From positions 3,224,001 to 3,288,000 of the forward strand of contig NZ_CP120836.1 in assembly GCF_049200465.1 (NCBI RefSeq): a stretch of 64,000 nt of DNA, read 5' to 3'. The translations under genes and the position numbers were made by a program. The notes under the pieces were generated by a model. It worked only from the letters and a program-made list of their open reading frames with translations, did not search any database and was not told where the DNA came from. Numbering within the stretch: position 1 is the first letter of the stretch; every line of letters starts with the position of its first letter. Below are positions 17,976 to 27,144 of the stretch, one piece after another. This DNA comes from Leptothermofonsia sp049200465 (lineage in GTDB: Bacteria; Cyanobacteriota; Cyanobacteriia; Leptolyngbyales; Leptolyngbyaceae).

Positions 17976-18563
17976 ATGGTCTATTTGAATACTCAGAAAC
18001 TCAACTTAGGCTGTGGTAGAAACATTCTCAAAGGCTGGATCAACCTGGATAAAGTCTTCCAGAAGGGCGTTGATGTCATCGCGGACCTGGATGATTGCCA
18101 GAACACCCCGCTACCTTTTTCAGATAACAGTGTGGATGAATTTTTAGCCAGCCATTTACTGGAGCATCTTCACCATCCCCTGCCCTTCATGGAAGAACTG
18201 CATCGCATTGCCAAACCTGGGGCAAAGGCCACCTTTCGCCTTCCCTATGGTGCAAGTGATGATGCGTTTGAAGACCCTACTCATGTTCGGCTTTACTTTT
18301 TGCGATCGTTTGGTTTCTTCTCTCAACCGTTCTATTTCAAAGCCGATTATGGCTACCGGGGGGACTGGTCCACCGACAAAATCACCCTTCTGGTTGAAGC
18401 TCAACGACACCAGGGAAAAACCGCTGAGCAAATCCTGTATGAAATTGATACCTATCGCAATATTGTGAAAGAAATGATCGTGGAAATGCATACCATCAAA
18501 CCAATTCGGGAACCTAGACAGGAACTCATCGCTGCACCCCACATCGAAATCATGTTGATTTGA
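17976..18563 (+). CDS. SAM-dependent methyltransferase (Methyltransf_11-like)
   Basis: A class-I methyltransferase of 195 residues from ATG 17976, which has an AGAG-type ribosome site; the longest frame uses TTG 17943. Motif I is KLNLGCGRN. The acidic post-motif residue is in WINLDK, and DVIADLDD, FSDNSVDEFLASHLLEHL and HRIAKPGA are further typical motifs. Proteins of this kind often modify sugars or lipids in cell-surface glycan clusters, but the substrate cannot be read from sequence. It is the first gene of the rightward set ending at 24583 and overlaps the longest frame of the SGNH hydrolase by 4 bp. Confidence 0.75.
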   Translation: MVYLNTQKLNLGCGRNILKGWINLDKVFQKGVDVIADLDDCQNTPLPFSDNSVDEFLASHLLEHLHHPLPFMEELHRIAKPGAKATFRLPYGASDDAFEDPTHVRLYFLRSFGFFSQPFYFKADYGYRGDWSTDKITLLVEAQRHQGKTAEQILYEIDTYRNIVKEMIVEMHTIKPIREPRQELIAAPHIEIMLI

Positions 18564-18652
18564 GGAAATTGTTTAAGAAACTTGATAACAATTTTCCTGA
18601 CGGGGGCGTGAAGGGGTCGGGAATATTGATTCAGAGTTTCCCTGTCTATCTA

Positions 18653-19645
18653 ATGACTGACCCGCTGACCTTTGCTGCAACCGTACTGGCTCAAACCCCC
18701 TCTGAAATCCCGCCGCTTCAACCAACTCCGCCCATTCAGCATTGCCAGGCAACCATTTCAGAGCTGAAACCCCTGCGTTTGATGAGCCAACGGTTACAGA
18801 CGGATATTCGACCGGATTCCAGTTTCACCCCGGTTGAATTTTCTCAACCTTCGAGCCTGGCACCCCGTTCTGGTAGCCAGCTTTATCGGCAGCGGCTGGT
18901 GGCACTGAAAGCAGGCCATCTTTACACCCGGTTGTCGTCTGATAGCTATCGGGCCGTCTGGAGCCGAGCCAGAAAACAACCCAGTTACAAGGAATGGCGA
19001 ATTCTTTTGGCCAAAGAAGCCAGGGCAGCAGCCAGAGGGCAGGGAAGCAATCGCCTGAATGTGCTGTTGGGAGACTCGCTCAGCCTCTGGTTTCCGGGAG
19101 AAGGTCTGCCCCAAAAACAGTTCTGGCTGAATCAGTCGCTTTCAGGTGACACCACTGCCCACATTCTGCGTCGTCTTTCATTTTTTGCCGAAACGCGCCC
19201 CAGTGTCATTTATCTGATGGCGGGCATCAATGATTTGAAAAAAGGAGCCAGCGACAATCAGGTTTTGTGGAACTTACGTCAAATTGTGCGACGGTTGCAG
19301 CAGTCCCACCCGTCGGCACAGATTGTGGTGCAGTCTATTCTGCCGACCCGCTCTGCCCAGTTTTCCAATGAACGAATTCTTCAACTCAATCAGAAACTGG
19401 AGGCGATCGCCCAACAGGAGAATGCCTTTTTCCTGGATCTCTACCCCTATATGGCAGACACTGAAGGTAACCTGCACCCCAACCTGACAACCGACGGAAT
19501 CCACCTGAACGCAAAAGGCTACGCAACCTGGCAGACGGCATTGCTTCAGGCTGACCAGTGGATCGCTATGGGGGTTCTCAAAAGCGCCCGTAAGCGTAAT
19601 ACTTACGACAAATCGGCTATTGCTCTTAGAAACCAACGTGAGTGA
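18653..19645 (+). CDS. SGNH/GDSL-type esterase
   Basis: A serine hydrolase of about 330 residues. Block I is LLGDSLSLWFPG (nucleophile Ser), then a Gly in LSGDTTAHIL, block III AGINDLKKG (GxND) and block V DGIHLNAKGY (catalytic Asp and His). This fold removes acyl or acetyl groups from lipids, glycans or peptidoglycan. The first ~140 residues are a poorly conserved, P/Q-rich region. ATG 18653 (MTDPLTFAATVLAQT) gives a short hydrophobic N-terminus ending in LAQT, which could be a weak export signal. Its stop overlaps the sigma-like gene by 8 bp (GTGAGTGA), so translation is probably coupled. Confidence 0.8.
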   Translation: MTDPLTFAATVLAQTPSEIPPLQPTPPIQHCQATISELKPLRLMSQRLQTDIRPDSSFTPVEFSQPSSLAPRSGSQLYRQRLVALKAGHLYTRLSSDSYRAVWSRARKQPSYKEWRILLAKEARAAARGQGSNRLNVLLGDSLSLWFPGEGLPQKQFWLNQSLSGDTTAHILRRLSFFAETRPSVIYLMAGINDLKKGASDNQVLWNLRQIVRRLQQSHPSAQIVVQSILPTRSAQFSNERILQLNQKLEAIAQQENAFFLDLYPYMADTEGNLHPNLTTDGIHLNAKGYATWQTALLQADQWIAMGVLKSARKRNTYDKSAIALRNQRE

Positions 19646-20288
19646 CCTGGATAACCAGCTACGCCAGCTCGTGGAGGAAGCGTGCCAGCATCCCCCCGGT
19701 AGCCCTGATCGCCAGAAACGCCTGACCCAAATCATTCGGTTGGTATCCGGCAAACTCTGGAAGGAGCCTGTGTCCTACTATCAGGATGCGCTACAACAGA
19801 CGTGGGTGTTCTTTTGCCAAAATCTGTGTGAAGCGACCACGGGCGATCGCTACAATCCCAGCCGCAGCACGGTAACCACCTGGCTCAACTACTACCTGCG
19901 GCGGCGGTTACAGGACTTTTACATCGAGACGCAAAAACAGCTTACCCGGACAGCTTCGGTTCAGGTGAAAACATCACGCTCCGGCGAGCCCGATGAGGTC
20001 GTGAACCCGGTTGATACCTTACCCTCCGATCCCGACATTCCACCCATTCTGGATGAGGTACGAACCTGGGCAGAGGCAGATGAAAGCGGCGAACTGCGAC
20101 GGATTCACATTGAAGAGCATCCCCACATCACTTGCCGAGAACTGATTCTGCGACGATTACCACCGGAAACAAGCTGGAGGGAGCTTTCCCAGGAATTTGG
20201 GTTACCTGTGTCAACCCTGAGCAGTTTCTATCAACGTCAATGCCTTCCCCGGTTGCGTAAATTTGGTGAGTCACAAGGATATATATGA
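19638..20288 (+). CDS. Sigma-70-family-like transcription factor
   Basis: 216 residues from GTG 19638. The middle part resembles sigma region 2 (DALQQTWVFFCQNL, NPSRSTVTTWLNYYLRRRLQDFY). The C-terminus is a sigma region 4 helix-turn-helix (SWRELSQEFGLPVSTLSSFYQR followed by CLPRLRKF). Between them is an acidic, variable linker. It resembles the ECF-like proteins that in cyanobacteria often sit beside DUF1822 and CHAT genes (recalled association). It probably controls its own locus, perhaps by competing for or recruiting RNA polymerase. It overlaps the SGNH gene by 8 bp and is followed by DUF1822 after 22 bp. Confidence 0.7.
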   Translation: MSDLDNQLRQLVEEACQHPPGSPDRQKRLTQIIRLVSGKLWKEPVSYYQDALQQTWVFFCQNLCEATTGDRYNPSRSTVTTWLNYYLRRRLQDFYIETQKQLTRTASVQVKTSRSGEPDEVVNPVDTLPSDPDIPPILDEVRTWAEADESGELRRIHIEEHPHITCRELILRRLPPETSWRELSQEFGLPVSTLSSFYQRQCLPRLRKFGESQGYI

Positions 20289-20310
20289 ACAACAGGAAGG
20301 ACTCCCGACT

Positions 20311-21243
20311 ATGACCTACCGTACCTATGAGATTGACGGGTTTGCTCTACCATTACCGATCGCCCAGGCTGCCCATGAGGTCGCAAATCGATTTGCCCGG
20401 GAGCAACCCACCCCCGAAAAAGCAGAACAGGTCCGCCTCAACACCCTGGCGGTATGGGTAGTAAATGACTACCTGCAAATGATGGGCATTCCCACCAGCC
20501 GGGAGGCCAGCGATAGTTGGAATCCCGTCATGCGACTCTGTGCCGATGTGGCCGATTTAGAAATACCGGGTGCCGGACGTTTGGAGTGCCGCCCTATCAG
20601 AGCCGAAGCCCACACCTGCCCGGTGCCGCCCGAAGTTTGGGAAGACCGGATAGGCTATGCCGTGGTGCAACTGGACGATCGCCTGTCTGAAGCCACATTG
20701 CTGGGGTTTGTACCCACCGCGGCGGTGGAAGAGTTGCCCCTCAACCAGTTGCGATCGCCGGAGAACCTGCTCGACCACCTGTTTCAACTGAGACAGGCAG
20801 CAGCCATTCAACCTGAAACTGCACCAGCCCCCAGCCCTCGCATTAACTTGAGCCAGTGGTTTGAAGGTGTGATTGAAGCAGGCTGGCAAACCGTGGACTG
20901 GTTGCTGAACCAGCCAGAACTGGCTCCCGCTTACGCCTTTAGAGGCGAGGAAGCCGTGGCCTTCGGCGATCTGGAAACCGGCATTCGACGCCTGAAACTG
21001 CTACATCTGGGTGGGCAACCTGGCATCATGTCCGTTGTCCTAATTGTGACAATTCAACCCAACCCATCCACCACCCCTCCCCAAACCAACATCCTCTTGC
21101 AGGTGCATCCCATCAGCCAGCCCCAGCTACCTTCCGGCGTGCAACTGATTGTGCTGGATGATTCTGGAACCGTCTTCCTGGAAGCCGAATCTAGAGATAC
21201 CGACAACTACATTCAGTTACGGTTTAGCGGCACCCCCTGGTGA
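20311..21243 (+). CDS. DUF1822 family protein
   Basis: 310 residues beginning MTYRTYEIDGFALPLPI, the characteristic DUF1822 opening, then AHEVANRFA and a NTLAVWVVNDYLQMMGI motif. A C-terminal half folds separately (LLNQPELAPAYAFRG, VVLIVTIQP, LQVHPI). DUF1822 has no known function and is confined to cyanobacteria as far as I recall. An AGGAAGG ribosome site precedes ATG 20311; the longer frame from 20263 overlaps the sigma-like gene and is not needed. It is cotranscribed with the sigma-like gene by position. The link to the CHAT-CHASE2 gene just downstream suggests a shared signalling role. Confidence 0.85.
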   Translation: MTYRTYEIDGFALPLPIAQAAHEVANRFAREQPTPEKAEQVRLNTLAVWVVNDYLQMMGIPTSREASDSWNPVMRLCADVADLEIPGAGRLECRPIRAEAHTCPVPPEVWEDRIGYAVVQLDDRLSEATLLGFVPTAAVEELPLNQLRSPENLLDHLFQLRQAAAIQPETAPAPSPRINLSQWFEGVIEAGWQTVDWLLNQPELAPAYAFRGEEAVAFGDLETGIRRLKLLHLGGQPGIMSVVLIVTIQPNPSTTPPQTNILLQVHPISQPQLPSGVQLIVLDDSGTVFLEAESRDTDNYIQLRFSGTPW

Positions 21244-21321
21244 AGCCTTTAGCGTCCAGGTTGCTTTAGGAGCAATACGGGTAATGGAAGGGTTTGTGAT
21301 CTAAAAGGGTGAGGGGTGAAG

Positions 21322-21355
21322 GGGTAGACGGGTAGATGGGTGGACGGGTGGATGA
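21322..21355. repeat. Short tandem repeat (GGGTAGAC / GGGTGGAT type)
   Basis: Imperfect 8-base units (GGGTAGAC, GGGTAGAT, GGGTGGAC, GGGTGGAT) lie in the gap between the DUF1822 and CHAT-CHASE2 genes. The same unit recurs at 38340, 59736 and 62802, and inverted at 40707. Confidence 0.8.
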
Positions 21356-21412
21356 GTTTTGGCCCCCTCCCCTACTCCCCCCTCCCACCCCTCCCCTCTT
21401 CTGGAGGAATTT

Positions 21413-23765
21413 GTGAATAAACTGATTGTCCTGAAAATCGGTGAAGGTAGTTTTGAGCAGGGGTTCCCTGTGACGTTTCAGGTTGGGGAAGAGGGTGCCC
21501 GCCCCGCAACGGAGGTGACGGGGAAACTGTTGCCAGATCAGGAGTTGCCGGGTCTTTATCAGCAGTGGCAGGTGACGTACCGGGGGGTTGGGGCTGCATT
21601 CTCGACTTTCGGCTCCCGATGAGCAGGTGAAAAATGTTTCGCTGTTGCAGGACTGCGGTAAGACATCGGCGTTGTTGCGCGATCGCCTCAATGCCTGGCT
21701 CCAGACTGAACCATTTCGCCCCATTCGGGAAAAGTGGCTGGAAAAACTTCACCCCTCTGACACCATCCGCGTGATTGTGCAGACGGAAGACCCCCTGCTG
21801 CAAAAACTGCCCTGGCATCTGTGGGAAGTCCTGGAACGCTATCCCCAGGCCGAAATTGCTCTCAGTGCGCCTGCTTATGATCAGGTATCCCACCACTCGA
21901 CGCCGCCCGGTCAAGTGAGTGTGCTGGCAATTTTAGGTAATAGCAAAGGAATTGACACAAAAGCAGACCGCGCATTGCTGGAGAAGCTGGCTGATGCTGA
22001 GGTAAAGCTGCTGGTGGAGCCCTCTCATCAGGACTTGAGCGATCGCCTCTGGGAACATCCCTGGGATATCCTGTTTTTTGCCGGGCACAGTTCCAGCCAG
22101 GGGGATGGAGAGACCGGAAAAATTTACATCAACCAGACTGACAGCCTGACCATCAACCAGCTCAAGTACGCTCTTAAAAAATCAACGGAGCGGGGCTTAA
22201 AGCTGGCCATCTTTAACTCTTGCGACGGTTTGGGTTTAGCGCGAGAACTAGCTGACCTGCACATCCCCCAGGTCATTGTCATGCGTGAACCTGTCCCCGA
22301 CCCGATTGCCCAAGCCTTTCTGAAATACTTTCTGCAAGCCTTTTCTAGCGGTGAGCCGCTCTATCTCGCGGTTCGCCAGGCACGGGAGCGTTTGCAAGCC
22401 CTGGAAGATCAGTTCCCCTGCGCCACCTGGCTGCCAGTGATCTACCAGAATCCCGCGGAACAACCACCGACCTGGCAAGAGCTAAAAGGGATCGAAGTAG
22501 ACCCAACCACCCAACCACCCTCCACCCCCCTTCCTCGCCCTCCCCTCCGTCTCCACTGGGCGATCGCCCTCAGCCTCACCATCACCGCCCTCCTCTCCGG
22601 TATTCGCTACCTGGGAATGCTCCAACCCATCGAACTTCATGCCTTTGACCAACTACTACGCCTACGCCCAGAAGAGGGAACCGATGCCCGCCTGCTGGTG
22701 GTGACGATTGACGACAGCGACATTCAGACACAGCCGCAGAAAGGGCAGGGTTCGCTTTCAGATGGGGCATTGAGCCAACTGCTGGAAACGCTGGATCCCT
22801 ATCAACCGCGTGTGATTGGGTTAGATATTTACCGGGATCGTCCAGTTGAGCCAGGACAGAAAACCCTGGCCAGCCGATTGAAGCAGGATGGCAGGCTGGT
22901 GGTCACCTGCAAAGTGAGCGATACAGAGAGCAAGGTAGCAGGCATTGCTCCACCGCCAGAAGTGCCGGGCGATCGCGTCGGCTTCAGTGACTTTTTAGAA
23001 GACCCGGATGGGGTTCTCCGCCGCCAATTGCTGTTCATGGATGTGCCGCCCGATTCGCTCTGCAACACGCCCTACTCATTTAGCCTGCAACTGGCATCTC
23101 GCTACCTGGCCGCCGAAGGTATCGAACCCCGTTTCACTCCGGAGGGAAACCTACAGCTTGGCAAAACCGTCTTTCAGTCTATTCATTCCCGTACAGGTGG
23201 CTACCAGGGAATTGATGCCTGGGGTAGCCAGATTTTGTTGAACTACCGGGCGACCCGCCGACCCGTTGCCCAGGTGAGCCTCAGCCAGGTCTTGAGTGGG
23301 CAAATCAACGCCAGTGCAGTCAAAGACCGAATTGTGCTGATTGGGGTAACGGCCAGAAGCTACAGCGACTACTGGTCTACCCCCTATGGATCGGGTCCGG
23401 CAGAAAAGATGGCGGGCGTCGTGGTACAGGCTGAAATGACGAGTCAAATTCTCAGCACCGTTCTCAACCAGCGTCCTCTGCTGTGGGTCTGGTCGCAGGA
23501 AATGGAAATTGCCTGGATTGGAGTCTGGTCCCTGGTAGGTGGAATGGTGACCTGGTGGATCTATAGTCGTCGCCAATCGTCTAAGCAAACAATGATCTGG
23601 GTTGTGCTGACAGTGATTACTGCTTCAGGTGCGCTCTGTCTGATCTGCTCTGGTATCTTAACCCAGGGAGGTTGGGTTCCATTGGTGCCAGCCATGCTGG
23701 CGATCGCTGCCGCTGCCGGCACGGTCAGCCTTCACCACAGCTTTCGCAGCCAGCGATTGACTTAA
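21413..23765 (+). CDS. CHAT-CHASE2 membrane sensor, frameshifted near its N-terminus
   Basis: Translation should begin at GTG 21413 (NKLIVLKIGEGSFEQGFPV) behind a clear GGAGG. This frame runs to a G6 tract at 21582-21587, after which homology continues in the next frame (GLHSRLSAPDEQV) to 23765. Removing one G would give an unbroken protein of about 784 residues. An N-terminal domain is followed by a CHAT protease domain (His in FFAGHSS, Cys in FNSCDGLGLA), a transmembrane helix, an extracellular CHASE2 sensor (HAFDQLLRL, VVTIDDSD, VIGLDIYRD, DFLEDPDGVLRR, ILIGVTA-like block) and three more transmembrane helices at the end. There is no kinase or cyclase output, so the protease is the likely output. 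Sequencing error, pseudogene and phase variation all remain possible. Confidence 0.8.
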
Positions 23766-23791
23766 GTTTCCCCTTCATCAGGAGTTGCGCT

Positions 23792-24583
23792 ATGAAATGC
23801 CCCCGTCAATCCATGAGACTTATTACAGCCACTGTACTGGCCTTATTCAACACCCTTTACTTTCCGTCGCTGCTAGTTGCTCAGGGGCGAGCAATCAATT
23901 CGCTTCAGTTCAAAATGCCCAGTCCACCCTCTAGAGGCACCCCCATCGGTCGCTACCGGGGAGGAGCCAGCCGTGGCTCCTGTCCCCAGGTAGAGTTGCC
24001 GCTCACAGCCCTGGTTCCCTTTGAGCAAAAGTTAGCCTTTAAAGAGCAAGGGGAGCCCATTATCAATGTTTGGGGACTGACGGTTTCTGAGCATCCAACG
24101 TTCTGGTTTTATGTACCCTACGAAAATGGATCTACCTATTTGGCAGAATTCGTTCTACAAGATGAAGATGAGGTTGATGTTTATCGGAGTGCGATCGCAT
24201 TATCCGACCGCTCAGGAATTGTCAGCGTTCAGATGCCCTCCACCGCCCCTGCCCTGGAATTGAACAAACCCTACCACTGGTTTTTCAAAATCTACTGCAA
24301 CCAGAACAAAAAGGATGCTCCCATTTTTGTAGAAGGCATGGTGCAGCGAGTCAGTTTGGGGAATGCAGATACTCAACAGATTGAGCCTATCGATTCTCTT
24401 GCGAAAGCAGACTTTTATGCCCAAAAAGGCATCTGGTATGACACGGTAACAACGCTGGCAAACCTGCGTTACTCCAAACCTACCGATCCCACCCTAACCG
24501 CCAATTGGACCAGCTTGCTTCAGTCAATTGGCCTCAAGGATGTGGCGCTGGCTCCGTTGATTAAGTGCTGCCAACCCAAATAG
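23792..24583 (+). CDS. DUF928 family exported protein
   Basis: 263 residues from ATG 23792 with AGGAG ten bases upstream; the longer frame from 23672 lies inside the previous gene. The N-terminal signal peptide is about residues 9-31 (LITATVLALFNTLYFPSLLVAQ). The DUF928 core follows: LTALVPFEQ, GLTVSEHPTFWFYVPY, FVLQDEDEVDVYR, and LNKPYHWFFKIYC. The family is cyanobacterial and uncharacterised. It regularly accompanies CHAT, CHASE2 and DUF1822 genes in genomes I recall. It is 26 bp downstream of the CHAT-CHASE2 gene, so it is the last gene of the same operon and would act in the periplasm, perhaps as ligand or partner of the CHASE2 domain. Confidence 0.85.
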   Translation: MKCPRQSMRLITATVLALFNTLYFPSLLVAQGRAINSLQFKMPSPPSRGTPIGRYRGGASRGSCPQVELPLTALVPFEQKLAFKEQGEPIINVWGLTVSEHPTFWFYVPYENGSTYLAEFVLQDEDEVDVYRSAIALSDRSGIVSVQMPSTAPALELNKPYHWFFKIYCNQNKKDAPIFVEGMVQRVSLGNADTQQIEPIDSLAKADFYAQKGIWYDTVTTLANLRYSKPTDPTLTANWTSLLQSIGLKDVALAPLIKCCQPK

Positions 24584-24663
24584 GTTGTTGGTTGTTAGTT
24601 GTTAGTAAGGGGGAAGGGGGGAAGGGTAGGAAGAAAGAAGAAGGAAGAAAGAAGAAGAAAAAA

Positions 24664-24742
24664 GCGTTGCTGAAAAGCAGTATGAATCGAAACGAGGTTT
24701 CGAGCACACAGCACCTATTTCATACCCAAATTCGGCAACACC
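24664..24742. mobile_element. MITE-like element, family C (copy 2, inverted)
   Basis: A 79-bp element in the opposite orientation to 10915-10991 and nearly identical to it. Terminal repeat GCGTTGCTGAA, degenerate at the right end. It sits in a purine-rich spacer and is flanked by AAGAAGAAAAAA on both sides (24652-24663, 24743-24754), although low complexity weakens that as evidence of target duplication. The rest of the 385-bp spacer (24584-24968) holds a GTTGTTAGTTGTTAG string and A/G-rich tracts, no gene. Confidence 0.75.
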
Positions 24743-24968
24743 AAGAAGAAAAAAAGAGAAAGAAGAAACCAGGAGGTAACAGGCGACAGAAGAAAGAGAC
24801 TGTATAAAAGAGACCGTATAAACGTTGGGTTGCCGGAGTTTGCAAATGTATACCGATGAAATGGCTTAACAAACCTGTATCCACTGTTGTGCTCCCCATA
24901 AACAATCAAAAGCCAATTCATCTGGTAATTGTCTATGGTGTAGACAACCCACAGGGAGAAGACTCATT

Positions 24969-26213
24969 ATGGCAGTTTTTCCAATGCTTACGGTGAATGG
25001 CGATCGCCTCAACCGTAGCCTTTATCAACTGGCAGAAATTGGCAAACTGCCCAATGGCGGTGTGAGTCGGGTTGCCTTTACTACGGAAGATCTGCTAGCG
25101 CGGCAACTGGTTCAGTCCTGGATGGTAGAGGCTGGCATGACGGTTTTCATTGATGCAGCCGGAAATATCATTGGCAGGTATGCCGGGCAATGCGAAGGTG
25201 CACCGGCCCTTGCAACTGGCTCCCATATTGACACGGTTCCTGTTGCCGGTCGTTACGACGGCTGTTTAGGCGTTGTGGCCGGGGTGGAGATGGTGCGGGT
25301 GTTGAATGAGAACAAAATTCGGTTGCGCCATCCGCTTGAAGTGATTGTGTTCACCGATGAAGAACGCTCGGTGATTGGGAGCAAAGCAATGGCTGGCGAA
25401 ATCAGGGAAGGACCAGAGTACTATGTTCGTCTGGATGGGACACCAATCCAACCTTGCCTGGAGAAGATTGGGGGTGACTGGTCAAAAATTCGATCAGCAA
25501 AACGCTATCGTTCTGACATTGCAGCCTTTGTTGAGTTACATGTGGAGCAGGGGGGAGTTTTAGAGCATCTGGGTATTCCAATTGGCGTCGTGGATGGAAT
25601 TGTGGGGCAGTACCGCTTCGCAGTGACGGTGATTGGACGCATGAACCATGCTGGAACAACTCCCATGCACCTGCGCAAAGATGCCCTGGTGGCAGCCGCC
25701 CAAATTGTTCTGGCTGTAAACAGAATTGCCGTGGAAATACCGGGTGACCAGGTGGCTACTGTAGGTTATTTCACCGTTTCACCTAATGCAACGAATACAG
25801 TTCCTGGAAAAGTGGATTTAAGGATCGACCTGCGGGACCTGTCTCAAAACCATTTGGAATATTTATTGGCTCTCTTGAAAAAAGAGTTGGATGCGATCGC
25901 CACTGCTAGTCAAACTGAAATTACCATGCGCCAAACTCTTCAGATCATGCCAACGCTTGCGGCTGACCCAATCAAAGCGGTTATTCAGGAGGTTTGTGAA
26001 CGGTTAGATTTACCATATACCCGTCTTCCCAGTCGAGCAGGGCACGATGCCCAGGAGATTGGGCGTTTCACCGATATGGGGATGATCTTTGTTCCCAGCC
26101 GCAATGGAATCAGCCATTCTGAGGATGAATATACTTCTCCAGAAGAATGCACTCAGGGAGGGAATGTCCTGTTACAAACGTTTTTGGAACTGGACAAGAT
26201 CTATGGTGTATAG
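24969..26213 (+). CDS. M20-family amidase (N-carbamoyl-L-amino acid hydrolase / allantoate amidohydrolase type)
   Basis: A 414-residue zinc amidohydrolase. Motifs in order: GNIIGRY, TGSHIDTVPVAGRYDG (metal His and bridging Asp), FTDEERS (catalytic base and metal Glu), VELHVEQGGVLE, MNHAGTTPM (dimerisation-domain His), and a C-terminal SRAGHDAQE plus IFVPSRNGISHS (metal His near the end). The subfamily hydrolyses N-carbamoyl amino acids, allantoate or ureidoglycine-like compounds, releasing ammonia, and so serves nitrogen salvage. No hydantoinase or allantoinase gene is adjacent, so the substrate is open. ATG 24969 starts the first complete motif set. Single gene with spacers on both sides. 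Confidence 0.88.
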   Translation: MAVFPMLTVNGDRLNRSLYQLAEIGKLPNGGVSRVAFTTEDLLARQLVQSWMVEAGMTVFIDAAGNIIGRYAGQCEGAPALATGSHIDTVPVAGRYDGCLGVVAGVEMVRVLNENKIRLRHPLEVIVFTDEERSVIGSKAMAGEIREGPEYYVRLDGTPIQPCLEKIGGDWSKIRSAKRYRSDIAAFVELHVEQGGVLEHLGIPIGVVDGIVGQYRFAVTVIGRMNHAGTTPMHLRKDALVAAAQIVLAVNRIAVEIPGDQVATVGYFTVSPNATNTVPGKVDLRIDLRDLSQNHLEYLLALLKKELDAIATASQTEITMRQTLQIMPTLAADPIKAVIQEVCERLDLPYTRLPSRAGHDAQEIGRFTDMGMIFVPSRNGISHSEDEYTSPEECTQGGNVLLQTFLELDKIYGV

Positions 26214-26355
26214 ATCTATGGTGTACAGAGCCGATCTGACATCTTTAACAATCACCCTCTAAGGTGTTCGTGTCCTGATAATCCAATCACCATGAGCTAT
26301 TTAAGCAACCTGACTGATGCAGAATGAAAAATTTTTGAACTCCTGATGCTTGAGA

Positions 26356-26462
26356 TATAGCTGTCGCCAGTTTGCTCAGGATATTGGCTTTAAAGGCGGC
26401 TGGGGGCAAAGTCCCAGCCAGGGGTTCCCCCCCTGCACCCCGTTCTCATCCTGATAGCTATA
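26356..26462. mobile_element. MITE-like element, family A (copy 5, TATAGCTGTCGCC subtype)
   Basis: About 107 bp, starting TATAGCTGTCGCCAG and ending GATAGCTATA. The core CCCAGCCAGGGGTTCC and CCCTGCACCCCG are shared with the other family A members. It occupies much of the 334-bp spacer 26214-26547. No gene is seen in the remainder. Confidence 0.7.
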
Positions 26463-26547
26463 GCCAAATATCTACCCCATGCCAGATGTCTACAACGATT
26501 GGGTAAGTACGATTTTGGTGAGAGCCCCTTAAAAAGGAGATTTAACT

Positions 26548-27003
26548 ATGAATTTATGGAAGAGTTTGACTGTTGCGAGTGCAGTCACTTTTGCTGCACT
26601 ACCTGTTACGTTATCTGTCAGGGCACAGACCTGCACCCCCTTAAAAGTTGTTGGCGGGACAGGAACTCAGATTCAGAAAACCGTTTCGCCCCCCGGTGCT
26701 GAAATTGTTCGCAATAACTGGAATACCGATTTTGCTGTACCCAGCACAGCCTCGTTCAGGCGATACATTGCAACCATCCTGCCAAAGAATGGAGGTGAGT
26801 ACACTGTTCAAGTGTCGTTAAAATACAATGATAATTCTGCCGATAAAGTGTTTGACCAGACACTCAAGTTACCACAAAACCGCTCCTATCGAATTACAGG
26901 CTCACCCCGTTTGAATGCTAACCCCTACCAGGTGAATCTGTTTGTTGGTGGACTTTCTGCTGTTGGTAACTCTTACACAGCTTCAGTGGTAGGTTGTAAT
27001 TAG
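26548..27003 (+). CDS. Secreted hypothetical protein
   Basis: A 151-residue protein with a clean signal peptide (MNLWKSLTVASAVTFAALP...VRAQ, cleavage after about residue 26). The mature part has two cysteines (TCTP near its start and VGCN at the very end), probably a disulfide, and is rich in beta-strand-forming residues (YTVQVSLKYNDN, YRITGSPRLN, YQVNLFVGG). AAGGAGA lies 6-7 bases upstream of ATG 26548. I do not recognise the family. The fold could be an all-beta carbohydrate- or surface-binding module, but that is a guess. Confidence 0.75.
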   Translation: MNLWKSLTVASAVTFAALPVTLSVRAQTCTPLKVVGGTGTQIQKTVSPPGAEIVRNNWNTDFAVPSTASFRRYIATILPKNGGEYTVQVSLKYNDNSADKVFDQTLKLPQNRSYRITGSPRLNANPYQVNLFVGGLSAVGNSYTASVVGCN

Positions 27004-27144
27004 CAGACCCACTTAAAAGCATGCCCTTCTCAGACAACCTCTAAATGTAGACTATCACTATTAGTCAGGTTTTCAAATAAACTTCTACCAGAGGAAATTA
27101 GAGGGATGGAAGCAAAAGACGAGTTTTTTTGGGGATTTTGAGCT

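Noticed and set aside
24565..24807. 80-residue ORF rich in K, E and R
   Set aside because: It consists of purine-rich low-complexity sequence and a MITE; no conserved protein features.
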